DNA of 64,000 nt from Selenomonas sp. WCT3 (GCA_900100835.1 FNCM01000005.1:1-64000), one strand, 5' to 3'; shown: positions 18,603 through 27,638, counted from the stretch's first letter. Notes: generated from the sequence alone by a model not told the origin. A program made the numbers and translations.

Positions 18603-19034
18603 TTAAAGAGAAGCAGCAAAATCCTTGCCCAGCTGCTGGCAGGCAGCTACGCCTTCATCATCCGGCGTATTCTCGATTGCCAGCCCATCGGCAAAGAGTT
18701 TTGCCCCGTCGTTTCGGACGCGCTCCTCCCAATCCTTCATCCAGGCACCACCGCCCCAGCCATAGGAACCAAACAAAGCCACCGGCCTATCCTTAAGGCC
18801 CTTTTCCACCTCCGTGAAAAAGGGCTCATAGGTCCCCTCTTCTAACACCTCATCGCCCATGGCCGGGCAGCCGAAGAGCAGGCCATCATACTGTTCCAGC
18901 GTTTTCTTATCGAACTGCTCCACCTCAAAGAGTTCTACCGAATCACCGCCAGCTTTCGCCCCTTCGGCAATAGCCTCTGCCATCGCCTGGGTGTTGCCAG
19001 TTCCCGACCAATAGATAATTGCCATTTTTTTCAT
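18603..19034 (-). CDS. Flavodoxin
   Basis: The 143-residue product is a short-chain flavodoxin: IIYWSGTGNTQAMAEAIAEG forms the FMN phosphate loop and FGSYGWGGGAWMKDWEERV the second FMN loop. It carries electrons in place of ferredoxin. The start at 19034 follows AGAGGGATAACA; a longer open frame upstream lies in the DUF3793 gene and is not coding. It is the second gene of a DUF3793-flavodoxin operon with Fur-like sites upstream, fitting the use of flavodoxin under iron limitation. Confidence 0.95.
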   Translation of the reverse strand: MKKMAIIYWSGTGNTQAMAEAIAEGAKAGGDSVELFEVEQFDKKTLEQYDGLLFGCPAMGDEVLEEGTYEPFFTEVEKGLKDRPVALFGSYGWGGGAWMKDWEERVRNDGAKLFADGLAIENTPDDEGVAACQQLGKDFAASL

Positions 19035-19062
19035 TGTTATCCCTCTTTCTAATCGTTGCTTC

Positions 19063-19629
19063 TTATACTGCGCGAACCAATTCTTCAAACCGGCGGCCCT
19101 TTTCCAGTTCCATGCAGAAATTCTGGGAACAATCCGTATAGAGGTCAAACAACGCTCTGGTCCTGTCCTCATTTGCATAGACTTTCCAATAGCCGCTAAA
19201 GGCGTAGTTTTGGCCTTTGTTCTCAATGAACCCGGCCACATCATCTGGCGGATAGCCCAGGAACAGTCCTACCTCATGGGGGAAGGTCTTACGAACCTGC
19301 ATCCGAATTTTCAAGCGTTCAAGCAATTCATCCAGCGTATCCTCGCGCCGATATCCAAACCGCTCTAAAAGTTCCATGGCTTTAGGCTGATGAAGCGTAC
19401 GCCACATCGCCTCCTGGCGATAAAATAACAGCAATACGTATTCCTCTCCTTCCGATACCCGGAATACCGAAATCCCTTTGCAGCGGAAACAGGGCTCATA
19501 CGACGCCAGCAACGCATCAAAATCATCAAAGCTGCTCTTGCGGAACGAAACCATATTCGCAGCCTTAACTCCCCAAAGCATGGGCGCAGCGTGCATTCCC
19601 ATCACCTGTTCAAAATCTTCTTTGGCCAA
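19063..19629 (-). CDS. DUF3793 family protein
   Basis: The 188-residue product carries the family features: an early APMLWGVKAANM segment, CFRCKGISVFRV with a Cys pair, the conserved FPHEVGLFLGYPPDDVAGF, and GYWKVYANEDRT. The function is unknown, but the family commonly sits beside flavodoxins and iron or haem genes in anaerobes. It lies 28 bp upstream of the flavodoxin and shares its promoter. GAGGTGG precedes the ATG. Confidence 0.88.
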   Translation of the reverse strand: MAKEDFEQVMGMHAAPMLWGVKAANMVSFRKSSFDDFDALLASYEPCFRCKGISVFRVSEGEEYVLLLFYRQEAMWRTLHQPKAMELLERFGYRREDTLDELLERLKIRMQVRKTFPHEVGLFLGYPPDDVAGFIENKGQNYAFSGYWKVYANEDRTRALFDLYTDCSQNFCMELEKGRRFEELVRAV

Positions 19630-19653
19630 ATGCTACCACCTCTTTTATTTTGT

Positions 19654-19708
19654 TGATATACATTCTCAACTACCTCTTTATTATAACGCGAATTATTCTC
19701 AATTGCAA
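19654..19708 (-). promoter_or_regulatory. Promoter with Fur-box-like sites
   Basis: On the minus strand TTGCAA (19708-19703), 17 bp, TATAAT (19685-19680). A 7-1-7 Fur-like palindrome TGAGAAT-g-TATATCA covers 19668-19654, downstream of the -10, and a second TGAGAAT half-site (19701-19695) lies in the spacer. Iron control by Fur is inferred. Confidence 0.65.
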
Positions 19709-19712
19709 TAAA

Positions 19713-19766
19713 AAAAGAAACCGCCATGACCCACACGCTTTGTGCTGTGTCATAGCGGTTTCTTTT
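19713..19766 (-). terminator. Terminator of the PPOX-fold gene
   Basis: An 18-bp stem (19713-19730 with 19749-19766, one internal mismatch) is followed on the minus strand by a T run. Confidence 0.85.
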
Positions 19767-19772
19767 ACAAAA

Positions 19773-20174
19773 TCAAACAGGAAATTCCTCTATCAGGTCT
19801 AACATCCCGCGAATCTCGGCATGGCCCTTTTCCAGGTAAAAGAGCCCCATCTCCCAACCATTCTTATCATATATATCCATGATCTGCGGCATAATCTCCC
19901 GCACCTTGGCCAGCAGGGCATCATCCTTAACCACCTTAGCCTGGCCATCGTAGCGCAGGAATTCATCCCCAGCCAGCGCCAATACCTCTACCTTCGGATT
20001 GGCAACCAACTGCTTATAGACATTCTTAAAGGTGCCACAACCAAAGTATAGCTTGCCATCCACCAGCATATGGAAGCCAAACGGCCGGCCCTTCGGCTGC
20101 GTTCCATCCGTAGTCAGAAAATAGAAGGTCTTAGCCTTATCTAGGAATTCGTTCACCTTTTCTACATTTGACAT
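19773..20174 (-). CDS. Pyridoxamine 5'-phosphate oxidase-fold flavoprotein
   Basis: The 133-residue product fits the small PPOX-like split-barrel family: FYFLTTDGTQPKGRPFGFHM at the N-terminus, DGKLYFGCGTFKNVYKQL for the flavin loop, and an acidic C-terminus. Such proteins bind FMN or F420-like cofactors; the substrate is unknown. AGGAGGGTTTC precedes the ATG. It has its own terminator and is not tightly linked to neighbours, but lies among other flavin proteins. Confidence 0.88.
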   Translation of the reverse strand: MSNVEKVNEFLDKAKTFYFLTTDGTQPKGRPFGFHMLVDGKLYFGCGTFKNVYKQLVANPKVEVLALAGDEFLRYDGQAKVVKDDALLAKVREIMPQIMDIYDKNGWEMGLFYLEKGHAEIRGMLDLIEEFPV

Positions 20175-20258
20175 AAAAGAAACCCTCCTTATCTAGAACT
20201 ACTCTCATTATAAAACGGATAAAGCTCCGATACAACTGTAATCCTGCCATCTCCCCTA

Positions 20259-21047
20259 TCATCGTTGAAGCAAATCCGCCGGTTTCACCAGCTGATGCCT
20301 GTACCGCTTGCGCCCCTTTGTCTGCTCACCATAATTGATAGCCTCGGTAGGACAGATATGCAAACAGCCCAAGCACTCCACACAATCCTGCTGCCAAATA
20401 GGCTGTCCCTGAGGGCGCAGGATATTTCCCTTGGGGCAAATCCGCTCGCAAAGCCCGCAGGACGTACACACTTCCTTATCGCACAGAAAATTTTCTGCAA
20501 TTTCCTGCTGTCTTGCCTTCCACTTATCATGATAACCTGCACAGAATTTCCTGAGCAGCTGCCAGGTCTCATGCTGTTCCCGGTTTCCGATGGCACTGGC
20601 GATTTTCTTCAGCTTCCGCTCTGCCAGCCACGCTCTCACCGCTATCTGCCAATCAGCTGCAATATCACGCCAGGGAATATAATTGGACACCAACCGCACA
20701 TACCAGGCAGCCTGCAGCTGCTGATTCTTTTCCTGCAATATCTTTGCCGCATCCACAAAAGGCCTTCCCCAATAAGGCACACCACAGGTAGCGATGGCAA
20801 AAATGTACGGAGATTCTAGAATCGTAAGCTTATGCAAAAACTCCTCCACCTGCAATGGCAGACCGAAGTAATGCATCGGAAATACAAAACCTACACAATC
20901 TGCCTTGGCCTCCGGCTTATCCTCCTGTATGTCTTGGGCAATGGAACGTATCTCAACACCATTAATAGCCTGCTGTAATTCCCGGGCTACATACAAGGAG
21001 TTGCCGGTTGCCGAATAATAGTAAATTACCGTACGAATTTCTCTCAC
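20259..21047 (-). CDS. EFR1 family ferredoxin-flavodoxin fusion
   Basis: The 262-residue protein starts with a flavodoxin-like domain (YYYSATGNSLYVARELQQA) and ends with two 4Fe-4S motifs: CTSCGLCERICPKGN (about 192) and CVECLGCLHICPTEA (about 220). This is the EFR1 layout. It probably shuttles electrons between flavin and Fe-S carriers in the cytoplasm. The assigned start is a GTG at 21047; the ribosome site is poorly spaced, so the exact start is uncertain. Confidence 0.88.
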   Translation of the reverse strand: MREIRTVIYYYSATGNSLYVARELQQAINGVEIRSIAQDIQEDKPEAKADCVGFVFPMHYFGLPLQVEEFLHKLTILESPYIFAIATCGVPYWGRPFVDAAKILQEKNQQLQAAWYVRLVSNYIPWRDIAADWQIAVRAWLAERKLKKIASAIGNREQHETWQLLRKFCAGYHDKWKARQQEIAENFLCDKEVCTSCGLCERICPKGNILRPQGQPIWQQDCVECLGCLHICPTEAINYGEQTKGRKRYRHQLVKPADLLQR

Positions 21048-21105
21048 CTCATTTTACCGATTCATTTATACCTACGGATATTATACCTCTGTCCGTTATT
21101 TCTTT

Positions 21106-21228
21106 CTACATTGCCTGAAATCCCCGACATTCATGACGGTCACTGGCACCATCGGCAAATGCCTTTGCCAGTAAATCCGTATTGCCTCCCTTTCGGTTGC
21201 TGCCCACCAAAACCACTATCCTGCTCAT
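21106..21228 (-). pseudogene. Fragment of an NADPH-dependent FMN reductase
   Basis: Forty codons starting MSRIVVLVGSNRKGGNTDLL match the N-terminal FMN phosphate-binding loop of flavodoxin-type NADPH:FMN reductases (about 180-200 residues). The frame then ends at SDRHECRGFQAM. The C-terminal 140 or more residues are absent, so it is a relic. A GGGAGG-type ribosome site still precedes the ATG. Confidence 0.7.
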
Positions 21229-21260
21229 TCTAAGCCCTCCCATCATCCGCAAGCTATGCC

Positions 21261-21301
21261 CAAAAGCAAAAGGGACAGCTGCAGCTGCCCCTTTTGCTTT
21301 T
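21261..21301 (-). terminator. Terminator of the GH127 operon
   Basis: AAAAGCAAAAGGG pairs with CCCCTTTTGCTTTT around an inner AGCTGCAGCT; located just after the GH127 stop. Confidence 0.8.
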
Positions 21302-21311
21302 GGATTATAAA

Positions 21312-23306
21312 TCATTTGTGGTATAGCCATACCATCATTTCATTTTCTCCCCGATTTCCCCAACAGTAATAGGGAATCAGTTTGAGTTCCTGCCGATGGA
21401 GGGAACGTGGTTTGCCATAAAGGCTATAAAGCTGGTTGCCCTTTGCTTCCCTCACCGCATCCGTACGAAGTATACCTGCCCCCTTGAAGAGTTTGTCGCT
21501 GTATTCATAGATAAACTCCATGCCATCCATAAGCCGGATGCGTTCCAGCCCTTCTCCATTGTCAATGGATTCGGCGCAGTATACCAGCGGCCCTCTTTGT
21601 ACAGCCAGCCGTCCAATGTCTTCCCGCACTTCCGGTGCTGCCTGATAAAGGGTGGCCTCCATGGGAACTTCCAAAGTAATCTTGTCATCCTTATGCCAGT
21701 TCCTGCGCACTGTTACATAGCCATTTTGCTTTTCTTCTTTTATTGCACTGCCATTTACGGCAATCTTATAAGTCTTTGCCCAGGAGGGAATCCTCAGGGC
21801 TATCCCGTATCGGCCATCCGCTTTGGTGGCCAGCTCCACGTTGCCATCCCAGGGGAACTGGCTTCTCATGGATAGTTTCACCGTTTTATCGCCCAGGGAA
21901 ATCTCTGCTTCAGAACCAACATACAAATCCACATAGACGGTATCATCACCGACTGTATAGATATACTCATCGAGCGAACTGATCAGGCGGGCCAGGTTTG
22001 GCGGGCAGCAGGCACAGCCAAACCATGCTTGCCGTGTCGTCTTGATATGACTCTTGCCGGGGTCTTTACGGCTTAATTCCGGGACAACCTCCAAGGGATT
22101 CACGTAGAAGAAATGCCTGCCATCCAGAGCCATACCGGATAGCACCGTATTGTACAGTGCGCGTTCCATAACATCGGCATAATCCCCATGGCCAGCCTCA
22201 TCCTTCAGCAAGTTATGCGCAAAGAACATCAGCCCCACCGAGGCACAGGTTTCCCCATACATGGAATCGTTTGGCAAGTCGTAGTCTGCCGTGAAGGCCT
22301 CACCAATAACCGTCGAGCCAATAGCCCCCGTTATGTACATCCGTTTTTCGGTGATATTCTTCCAGAGCCTCTGGGCTGCCTGACGCATTTTTTCATCATT
22401 TTTCAACCGTGCCAGCATGGCCATCCCTGTGCACATATACATAACCCTTACTGCATGGCCTTCTGCCGTCTCCTGCTCCAAAACCGGTTTGTGGTTCTGA
22501 TAGTAGCTGTCCTTGAATCCTTCCATGCCTTCGATAAGCACGGACTTGTCTTTATCCGCCTGGCATTGTTTACGGAAGAAGTCCGGATCTTTGCCCCGCT
22601 GATAAAGGAAATACTTCCCCAGCTCCAGATACCGCTTATTGCCCACCGTTTCGTATAGGCGGAACAATGCCAGCTCGATTTCCTCATGACCATCATACCC
22701 ATGAATCTTATCCTTTTCCGGCCCAAAGTGCCTATCCAGGCAATCGGCCAGACGGCAGGCAGTATCCAGCACCAGCTGATTTCCCGTTGCCTTATGATAG
22801 GCCACGGCGGCTTCGATAAAGTGTCCGGCACAATAGAGTTCATGGCTCTGGTAGAGGCGCTTAAACTTACGCGCAGGGGCCTCTGTGGTAAAGTAGGTGC
22901 CCAGATATCCATCCTCTTCCTGGGCTGCAGCGATCAATTCCACCACGCTGTCGGCGGCTTTTCGGAGCACTTTGTCTTCCGGCACCCTGGCCAGTGTATA
23001 GGCCACAGCTTCCAGCCATTTATACACATCACTGTCCTGAAAGACCATACCATAGTGTTTTCCCTGGCTGCGCCCTGCCGCGATTTTGAAATTCTCGATG
23101 GCGTGGCTTTTTTCCGAAGGAATATAATCCGCATCGCGTTCCTTGGCGATCTCGATATCTTCCTGGTCATTGAGTACCCGCCACTGGTATGGCAGCATCT
23201 CAGTGCGGATCAGCTCCATATAGTTCAGCCAAAACTTATCCGTTACCTTTACCTGGCTGCTGTTATCCATAATCCTATGATTTACTGCTGCTGAATGTTT
23301 CATCAT
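21312..23306 (-). CDS. GH127 beta-L-arabinofuranosidase
   Basis: GH127 enzymes release L-arabinofuranose from plant glycans or glycoproteins. The 664-residue length is right. Motifs match HypBA1: the zinc and catalytic cysteines in YGETCASVGLMFF (E-x-C) and FGCACCPPNLARL (Cys-Cys), plus the early FQDSDVYKWLEAVAYTL and YQSHELYCAGHFIEAA. No signal peptide is visible, so the enzyme acts in the cytoplasm on imported oligosaccharide. The start overlaps the upstream transporter stop by 4 nt (ATGA). Confidence 0.93.
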   Translation of the reverse strand: MMKHSAAVNHRIMDNSSQVKVTDKFWLNYMELIRTEMLPYQWRVLNDQEDIEIAKERDADYIPSEKSHAIENFKIAAGRSQGKHYGMVFQDSDVYKWLEAVAYTLARVPEDKVLRKAADSVVELIAAAQEEDGYLGTYFTTEAPARKFKRLYQSHELYCAGHFIEAAVAYHKATGNQLVLDTACRLADCLDRHFGPEKDKIHGYDGHEEIELALFRLYETVGNKRYLELGKYFLYQRGKDPDFFRKQCQADKDKSVLIEGMEGFKDSYYQNHKPVLEQETAEGHAVRVMYMCTGMAMLARLKNDEKMRQAAQRLWKNITEKRMYITGAIGSTVIGEAFTADYDLPNDSMYGETCASVGLMFFAHNLLKDEAGHGDYADVMERALYNTVLSGMALDGRHFFYVNPLEVVPELSRKDPGKSHIKTTRQAWFGCACCPPNLARLISSLDEYIYTVGDDTVYVDLYVGSEAEISLGDKTVKLSMRSQFPWDGNVELATKADGRYGIALRIPSWAKTYKIAVNGSAIKEEKQNGYVTVRRNWHKDDKITLEVPMEATLYQAAPEVREDIGRLAVQRGPLVYCAESIDNGEGLERIRLMDGMEFIYEYSDKLFKGAGILRTDAVREAKGNQLYSLYGKPRSLHRQELKLIPYYCWGNRGENEMMVWLYHK

Positions 23307-24643
23307 GACTGTGCGAGGGCGTTCAAGACCTCTTCCTCCTTTGCTTCATAGTGGCTGTAGAACAGCATGGGGATAATGCCTACGGCAAAGATAATCGCCG
23401 GCAGCCAGATAAATACCACCTGAATCCCCATAAGTGCCGTTGCTGACTGAACCGCATTGGGAACATAGCCAAAGGCATCCATCACCATCGCCGGAATGAA
23501 ACCACCTATGCCCGAACCAGCTTTTATACAAAAGGCACTGCCGATAGCGGTAAGGAAGCCGCTGGCTCTTATGCCAGTCTTCCACTCACCATAATCAACT
23601 GTATCGGAAAGCATCGCAAAGGGCATGGAGCAGGCAATCCCCTGGCCAATGCAGCTGATGCACCAGAAGGGAACCAGTACGGATAAATCAGCGCCAGCAA
23701 AGTACATGCCGATATGCCCCAGAATGGCAAGCACGAACCCGATAATCATGGTTGTATGCTTGCTGGTATGGCGAACAAGGAAAGGTATGGACAGCATCCC
23801 CAATACCTGTATCACCATAAAGCCATTGATCATGGCAGCAATGCCCTTGTCTCCCAGCACATACTGGCAATAGTAAACCACCGTCGACTGGCGGATTGTA
23901 AGGGCAATCCAGAAAATCAGATTCGCGGCCACGAGAATCATCCATGGCCAGTTTCCCTTAATCGCCCGGATGCTATCCTTGATGGGAATCCGTTTGATTT
24001 TCTCCACATTCACTTCTCGCAGATTTCGGAAAGCTACAAATAAGAGCACCGCGGCAATCACGCCGAAAAATGCCAGTGTCATGGAAAAGCCCAGCTGGTC
24101 ATTGCCACCGCCAAAGTAAGCCACCAAAGGCAGGGTGAAGGTCATGCAGATAAACGCCCCAACATTGCCCCCCACCATGCGAAAGGTGTTGAGAACCACT
24201 CGTTCCTCCGAGTTATGGGACAGATTCGGCAAGATAGAGGTAATCGCCGTCTGTATCCCTGTGTAGATAACACCCGCCGCAATATAAGTAACCGCTGCAT
24301 AAGCCACCTTTGCCGTACCGCTTAAATCTGGCGTGGTAAAGGTCAGCCACATAAACACGGCAAAGGGCACGCACAGCCATAGAAAGTATGGTCTGCTCTG
24401 GCCGTACTTGGTTTTCGTATGATCTACGATAAAGCCCCATAACGGTGCATCAATGGCATCCAGCAAGCGGGTTGCCAACAGCAGCGTACCGGTAACCGCT
24501 ACGGACAAGCCAAATACATCCGTATAGAAATAGAGCAAAAAAGACCCGATTATACAATATAGCAGGTTCCCGCATCCATCCGTAAGAGCATAACTTAAAC
24601 GGCCCCGCAGTTCTGTTTTCCCCGTGACCTTATCCTCAGACAT
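23303..24643 (-). CDS. GPH-family sugar:cation symporter
   Basis: The 446-residue protein is a glycoside-pentoside-hexuronide symporter (MFS-like): LSYALTDGCGNLLYCIIGSF at the N-terminus, DAPLWGFIVDHTKTKYGQSRPYFLW as the family loop between helices 2 and 3, and 12 hydrophobic segments. It should import arabinose-containing oligosaccharides for the co-transcribed GH127 enzyme. The ATG at 24643 follows GGAGGAG; an in-frame extension upstream lacks a ribosome site. Confidence 0.92.
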   Translation of the reverse strand: MSEDKVTGKTELRGRLSYALTDGCGNLLYCIIGSFLLYFYTDVFGLSVAVTGTLLLATRLLDAIDAPLWGFIVDHTKTKYGQSRPYFLWLCVPFAVFMWLTFTTPDLSGTAKVAYAAVTYIAAGVIYTGIQTAITSILPNLSHNSEERVVLNTFRMVGGNVGAFICMTFTLPLVAYFGGGNDQLGFSMTLAFFGVIAAVLLFVAFRNLREVNVEKIKRIPIKDSIRAIKGNWPWMILVAANLIFWIALTIRQSTVVYYCQYVLGDKGIAAMINGFMVIQVLGMLSIPFLVRHTSKHTTMIIGFVLAILGHIGMYFAGADLSVLVPFWCISCIGQGIACSMPFAMLSDTVDYGEWKTGIRASGFLTAIGSAFCIKAGSGIGGFIPAMVMDAFGYVPNAVQSATALMGIQVVFIWLPAIIFAVGIIPMLFYSHYEAKEEEVLNALAQS

Positions 24644-24810
24644 TAAAACTCCTCCTTCCGATTCTCCAAAATAAAAATTTTGACGCGTCTTCTTCATGCT
24701 TTTATTATAAGTTCCCATCCCCTTCCGAGATAGTCAGTCCGTTTGCAACTTATAGGACAAAATAATCCTAAATAATATCACAAAATTAGACTAATTCGTT
24801 CCAAACATGC

Positions 24811-24853
24811 TATAATCATTTCGATAAAACAATAAACTACTCGATTAAACAAT
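24811..24853 (+). promoter_or_regulatory. -10 box and direct repeats near the araC-type gene
   Basis: TATAAT (24811-24816) is followed by TCGATAAAACAAT (24821-24833) and TCGATTAAACAAT (24841-24853), which start 20 bp apart (two DNA turns). AraC-family proteins bind such direct repeats, so autoregulation and control of the divergent GPH/GH127 operon are likely. Confidence 0.6.
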
Positions 24854-24894
24854 CTGAATTATAGGAGAAAATTGACCACAGGAGGTAGTCCGAA

Positions 24895-25770
24895 ATGTAT
24901 CTAATCTTCTCGTGTCCGCCCCTTCCCTACCTGATTGTCGGCGGCATGTCCACTTTTCGCAGTGGCGACCGCCATCTCCGCCGAACGCTTACCCATACCT
25001 TTGACCTCATTTACGTTCACCAAGGGGAACTCTTCATGGAAGAAGACGGACAGCCCTTTACCGTTACTGCAGGACAATTTCTCATTTTGCCGCCTCACCG
25101 GCTTCATCGAGGCACCAAAACCTGCCGCACGGAAACCGTCTTTCACTGGCTGCACTTTTATACGACTGGAAGCTTTTCTTGCTCGGAAACACCGATTCGC
25201 GATTCCAATGTCATCCAGAAAAGCTCCCAACAATTCGAAAAGAAGCCCTTCCACATCTCGCTGCCCCAATACGGAACTATCCTGGATGAGTTGCAGCCCA
25301 ATATGCTGGACATCATGGAGCAAATCACCCAGGTTCGCATCGACCGCAAGGAAAACAGCAAACGCTTTTCGGATAACACCATTCCCCAATTAAAACTCCA
25401 GCAGCTTTTCTTCACCCTTCTTACCTACATTGGCGAATCAAGTGCGGAAATACAATCCCACGATGCAGCAGCCGAAATCTTTGCCTTTCTGAACGATCAC
25501 TACAAAGAAAACCTTTGCCTTGCAGATATAGCCGAACACTTCTCATTCCATCCATCATATGTAATCCGCCTCCTGAAAAAACGCTATCAAAAAACACCGG
25601 GGCAGATTATTCAGCAGCTGCGACTGGAAAAAGCCGCCCAACTGCTTACCGCCAGTGATTCCTCCGTCCAAATGATAGCGTACGAAACGGGATTTAACGA
25701 TGGCGGCTATTTTACCCGGCTTTTCAAACGGCACTATGGGGTGACACCTCACCAGTGGCGCAATCGATAG
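24895..25770 (+). CDS. AraC-family regulator
   Basis: The 291-residue product has an N-terminal cupin sensor (about 10-150: VHQGELFMEEDGQPF, LPPHRLHRG) and a C-terminal pair of HTH motifs (about 190-290: FLNDHYKENLCLADIAEHF, DSSVQMIAYETGFNDGGYF). It is divergent from the GPH-GH127 operon, with direct repeats between, so it is probably the arabinoside-responsive activator of that operon. AGGAGGT precedes the ATG. Confidence 0.92.
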   Translation: MYLIFSCPPLPYLIVGGMSTFRSGDRHLRRTLTHTFDLIYVHQGELFMEEDGQPFTVTAGQFLILPPHRLHRGTKTCRTETVFHWLHFYTTGSFSCSETPIRDSNVIQKSSQQFEKKPFHISLPQYGTILDELQPNMLDIMEQITQVRIDRKENSKRFSDNTIPQLKLQQLFFTLLTYIGESSAEIQSHDAAAEIFAFLNDHYKENLCLADIAEHFSFHPSYVIRLLKKRYQKTPGQIIQQLRLEKAAQLLTASDSSVQMIAYETGFNDGGYFTRLFKRHYGVTPHQWRNR

Positions 25771-25796
25771 TTTTTTCATCACTGCGTCCCAATAAA

Positions 25797-25844
25797 TTGA
25801 CATATGTCAAAAAGTCATGCTATAATTTCATTAAGACATATGTC
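25797..25844 (+). promoter_or_regulatory. Promoter with twin GACATATGTC operators
   Basis: TTGACA (25797-25802), 18 bp, TATAAT (25821-25826). The palindrome GACATATGTC occurs at 25799-25808 over the -35 and again at 25835-25844 after the -10, 36 bp apart. That arrangement suits repression, perhaps by the DUF134 gene product itself. Confidence 0.7.
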
Positions 25845-25861
25845 AAAAACGGAGGCTAACG

Positions 25862-26602
25862 ATGAGCAGACCATTAAAAAAACGCCGTATCGGCGGGCTC
25901 CCCCCCTGCACACATTTTGTTCCGCAGGAAGCAACGGAAGCACCAGAAGTTATCATTTCCCTAGAAGAATATGAGTGCATCCGGTTGCTCGATTACCTGG
26001 GCATGACCCAGGAAGAATGCGCCAAACAAATGGGAGTAGCCCGCACCACGGTACAGGCTCTTTATCTAGCAGCCCGCAAACGCATCGCCGGCTGTCTGGT
26101 AGAAGGCCGCCCATTGGTCATTCGCGGCGGAAATTTTGAACTCTGTCCGGCTTGTCCGCGCAGCCCCCATCCAGTCCGAGCAGCTATGCAGAAAGGAAGC
26201 AACAGACCTATGAAACTTGCAGTTACCTATGACAACGGCCAAATTTTCCAGCATTTTGGCCACACGGAGACCTTCAAAGTTTATACCATCGAAAACAATG
26301 CGATTCAGGAATCCCATGTAATTTCCAGCAACGGTGCCGGCCACGGTGCTTTGGCTACCCTGCTGCAGGAAGAAAACATCAACACCCTGATTTGCGGTGG
26401 TATTGGCGGCGGTGCTCAGAACGCACTGGCTCAGGCGGGCATTACCCTGTATGGCGGTGTTCAGGGTAACGCTGATGCAGCAGTACAGGATTTCTTAGCG
26501 GGAAAACTGGCTTACGATCCGGCCGTTCACTGCGACCATCACAGCCATGGCGAAGGCCATAGCTGTGGCAGTCATGGCTGCGGCAGCCACAGTTGCCACT
26601 AA
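25862..26602 (+). CDS. DUF134 HTH-dinitrogenase cofactor (NifX/NafY-type) fusion
   Basis: The 246-residue protein starts with a DUF134 helix-turn-helix (SRPLKKRRIGGLPPCTHF; YECIRLLDYLGMTQEECAKQM), then a NifX/NifB-like iron-molybdenum cofactor domain from about residue 117 (KLAVTYDNGQIFQHFGHTE). The C-terminal 25 residues are rich in His, Cys and Gly (HCDHHSHGEGHSC...), suggesting metal binding. This fits a metal- or redox-sensing regulator. No nitrogenase genes are in the window. Twin palindromes at its promoter suggest autoregulation. The ribosome site is GGAGG. Confidence 0.88.
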   Translation: MSRPLKKRRIGGLPPCTHFVPQEATEAPEVIISLEEYECIRLLDYLGMTQEECAKQMGVARTTVQALYLAARKRIAGCLVEGRPLVIRGGNFELCPACPRSPHPVRAAMQKGSNRPMKLAVTYDNGQIFQHFGHTETFKVYTIENNAIQESHVISSNGAGHGALATLLQEENINTLICGGIGGGAQNALAQAGITLYGGVQGNADAAVQDFLAGKLAYDPAVHCDHHSHGEGHSCGSHGCGSHSCH

Positions 26603-26618
26603 TACCAACGATAAGACC

Positions 26619-26655
26619 AAAAGGTGCCCGACGATTTTGTTTGGGCACCTTTTTT
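26619..26655 (+). terminator. Terminator between DUF134 and DUF1847 genes
   Basis: AAAAGGTGCCC pairs with GGGCACCTTTTT, followed by T residues. It lies only 30 bp before the DUF1847 start, so that gene may depend on read-through or a promoter overlapping the hairpin. Confidence 0.85.
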
Positions 26656-26685
26656 GCCAAGCGAATAGTTTTAGGAGGTTTTACT

Positions 26686-27291
26686 ATGAAAGCGGATTGT
26701 GCCAATTGTCACTCCCATGTCTGCTACACCAAAGGAACAAACTGCACCGGCATCGACCGGGAAACGATTCTTGCCGCCTACGATGAGGAAGAGCGCCGCA
26801 TTATGAAAGCTGCCGCCTATGTCGAGGGAACCTTTTACAGCAACATCACCCGTCTGCAGGAAACAGCGGAATTTGCTAAAGCCATGGGCTATAAGAAACT
26901 CGGCATGGCCTTTTGCATCGGCCTCAACGCCGAAGCCCGCTATATTGCCCGTTACTACGAACAACAAGGCTTTACCTTTTACAGCGTCTGCTGTAAAAAT
27001 TGCAGTTTCAACAAAAAAGAGCTTGACCTAAAACAGGTCAAGCCCGAACTTACGCATGAAGCCATGTGCAATCCAAAATTCCAAGCCAGGATTCTAGCGG
27101 AAAAAGGCACAGAACTTTTCATCTCCTGCGGCCTCTGCGTGGGACATGATACCATATTTAATGCCAGCTGCCCCGGCCCTGTCACTACCTTAGTGGTAAA
27201 AGACCGGCTGCTGGCCCACAATCCTCTGGGTGCCATTTATTCCCGCTACTGGAAGCGGAAACTGGGAATTATGGATGAGGACGAAATCTGA
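26686..27291 (+). CDS. DUF1847 family cysteine-rich protein
   Basis: The 201-residue product starts MKADCANCHSHVCYTKGTNC, and has more conserved cysteines in YSVCCKNCSFNKKE, HEAMCNPKFQA, and ISCGLCVGHDTIF. This matches DUF1847, a metal-binding-type family of anaerobes with unknown function. The start at 26686 follows TAGGAGG; the longer open frame upstream has no support. It follows the DUF134 gene and a terminator. Confidence 0.88.
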   Translation: MKADCANCHSHVCYTKGTNCTGIDRETILAAYDEEERRIMKAAAYVEGTFYSNITRLQETAEFAKAMGYKKLGMAFCIGLNAEARYIARYYEQQGFTFYSVCCKNCSFNKKELDLKQVKPELTHEAMCNPKFQARILAEKGTELFISCGLCVGHDTIFNASCPGPVTTLVVKDRLLAHNPLGAIYSRYWKRKLGIMDEDEI

Positions 27292-27293
27292 AG

Positions 27294-27374
27294 TCATTCC
27301 TTGCCATGCTTTTGCAGCTGGAACGCCAGCAGCTCCCGTATGCTCTGTTCATCGTCTACTGCTAAAACCTTCAT
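27294..27374 (-). pseudogene. N-terminal fragment of a response regulator
   Basis: On the minus strand an ATG at 27374 opens a 26-codon frame, MKVLAVDDEQSIRELLAFQL followed by QKHGKE and a stop. This is the beta1 strand and acidic pocket of a CheY-like receiver domain. The rest (about 100 or more residues) is missing. AGAGGTGG lies upstream. It lies 18 bp after the DUF1653 stop, so it may be co-transcribed. Confidence 0.6.
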
Positions 27375-27392
27375 CGGCACCACCTCTTGGCA

Positions 27393-27638
27393 TCATTTGC
27401 ATTCAAACCGGTATTTCTGCTCTGCCTGGGGATATTTCGCATGATCCACCTCGCTCATGAACATGGCTAGCGGCCGGCAGAATATGCCATAGTCCCCATA
27501 AAGCGCCTGATACACGCAGTACAGCTCCTCCGTTTCGGTATGGATCACCGGGCAGGCGATGATCTTGTAATCGTTGTGTTTGAAATGCTGCCATATCTCG
27601 CCCGCCTGCGGGATTGGCCGCCCATATTGTTTATCCAT
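27393..27638 (-). CDS. DUF1653 family protein
   Basis: The 81-residue protein has the DUF1653 pattern: GEIWQHFKHNDYKIIACPVIHTETEELYCVYQALYGDYGIFCRPLAMF, followed by a short acidic tail. The function is unknown; members bind no obvious cofactor. Its start overlaps the upstream YaiI-family stop by 8 nt (ATGGATAA), so the genes are translationally coupled. Confidence 0.88.
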   Translation of the reverse strand: MDKQYGRPIPQAGEIWQHFKHNDYKIIACPVIHTETEELYCVYQALYGDYGIFCRPLAMFMSEVDHAKYPQAEQKYRFECK

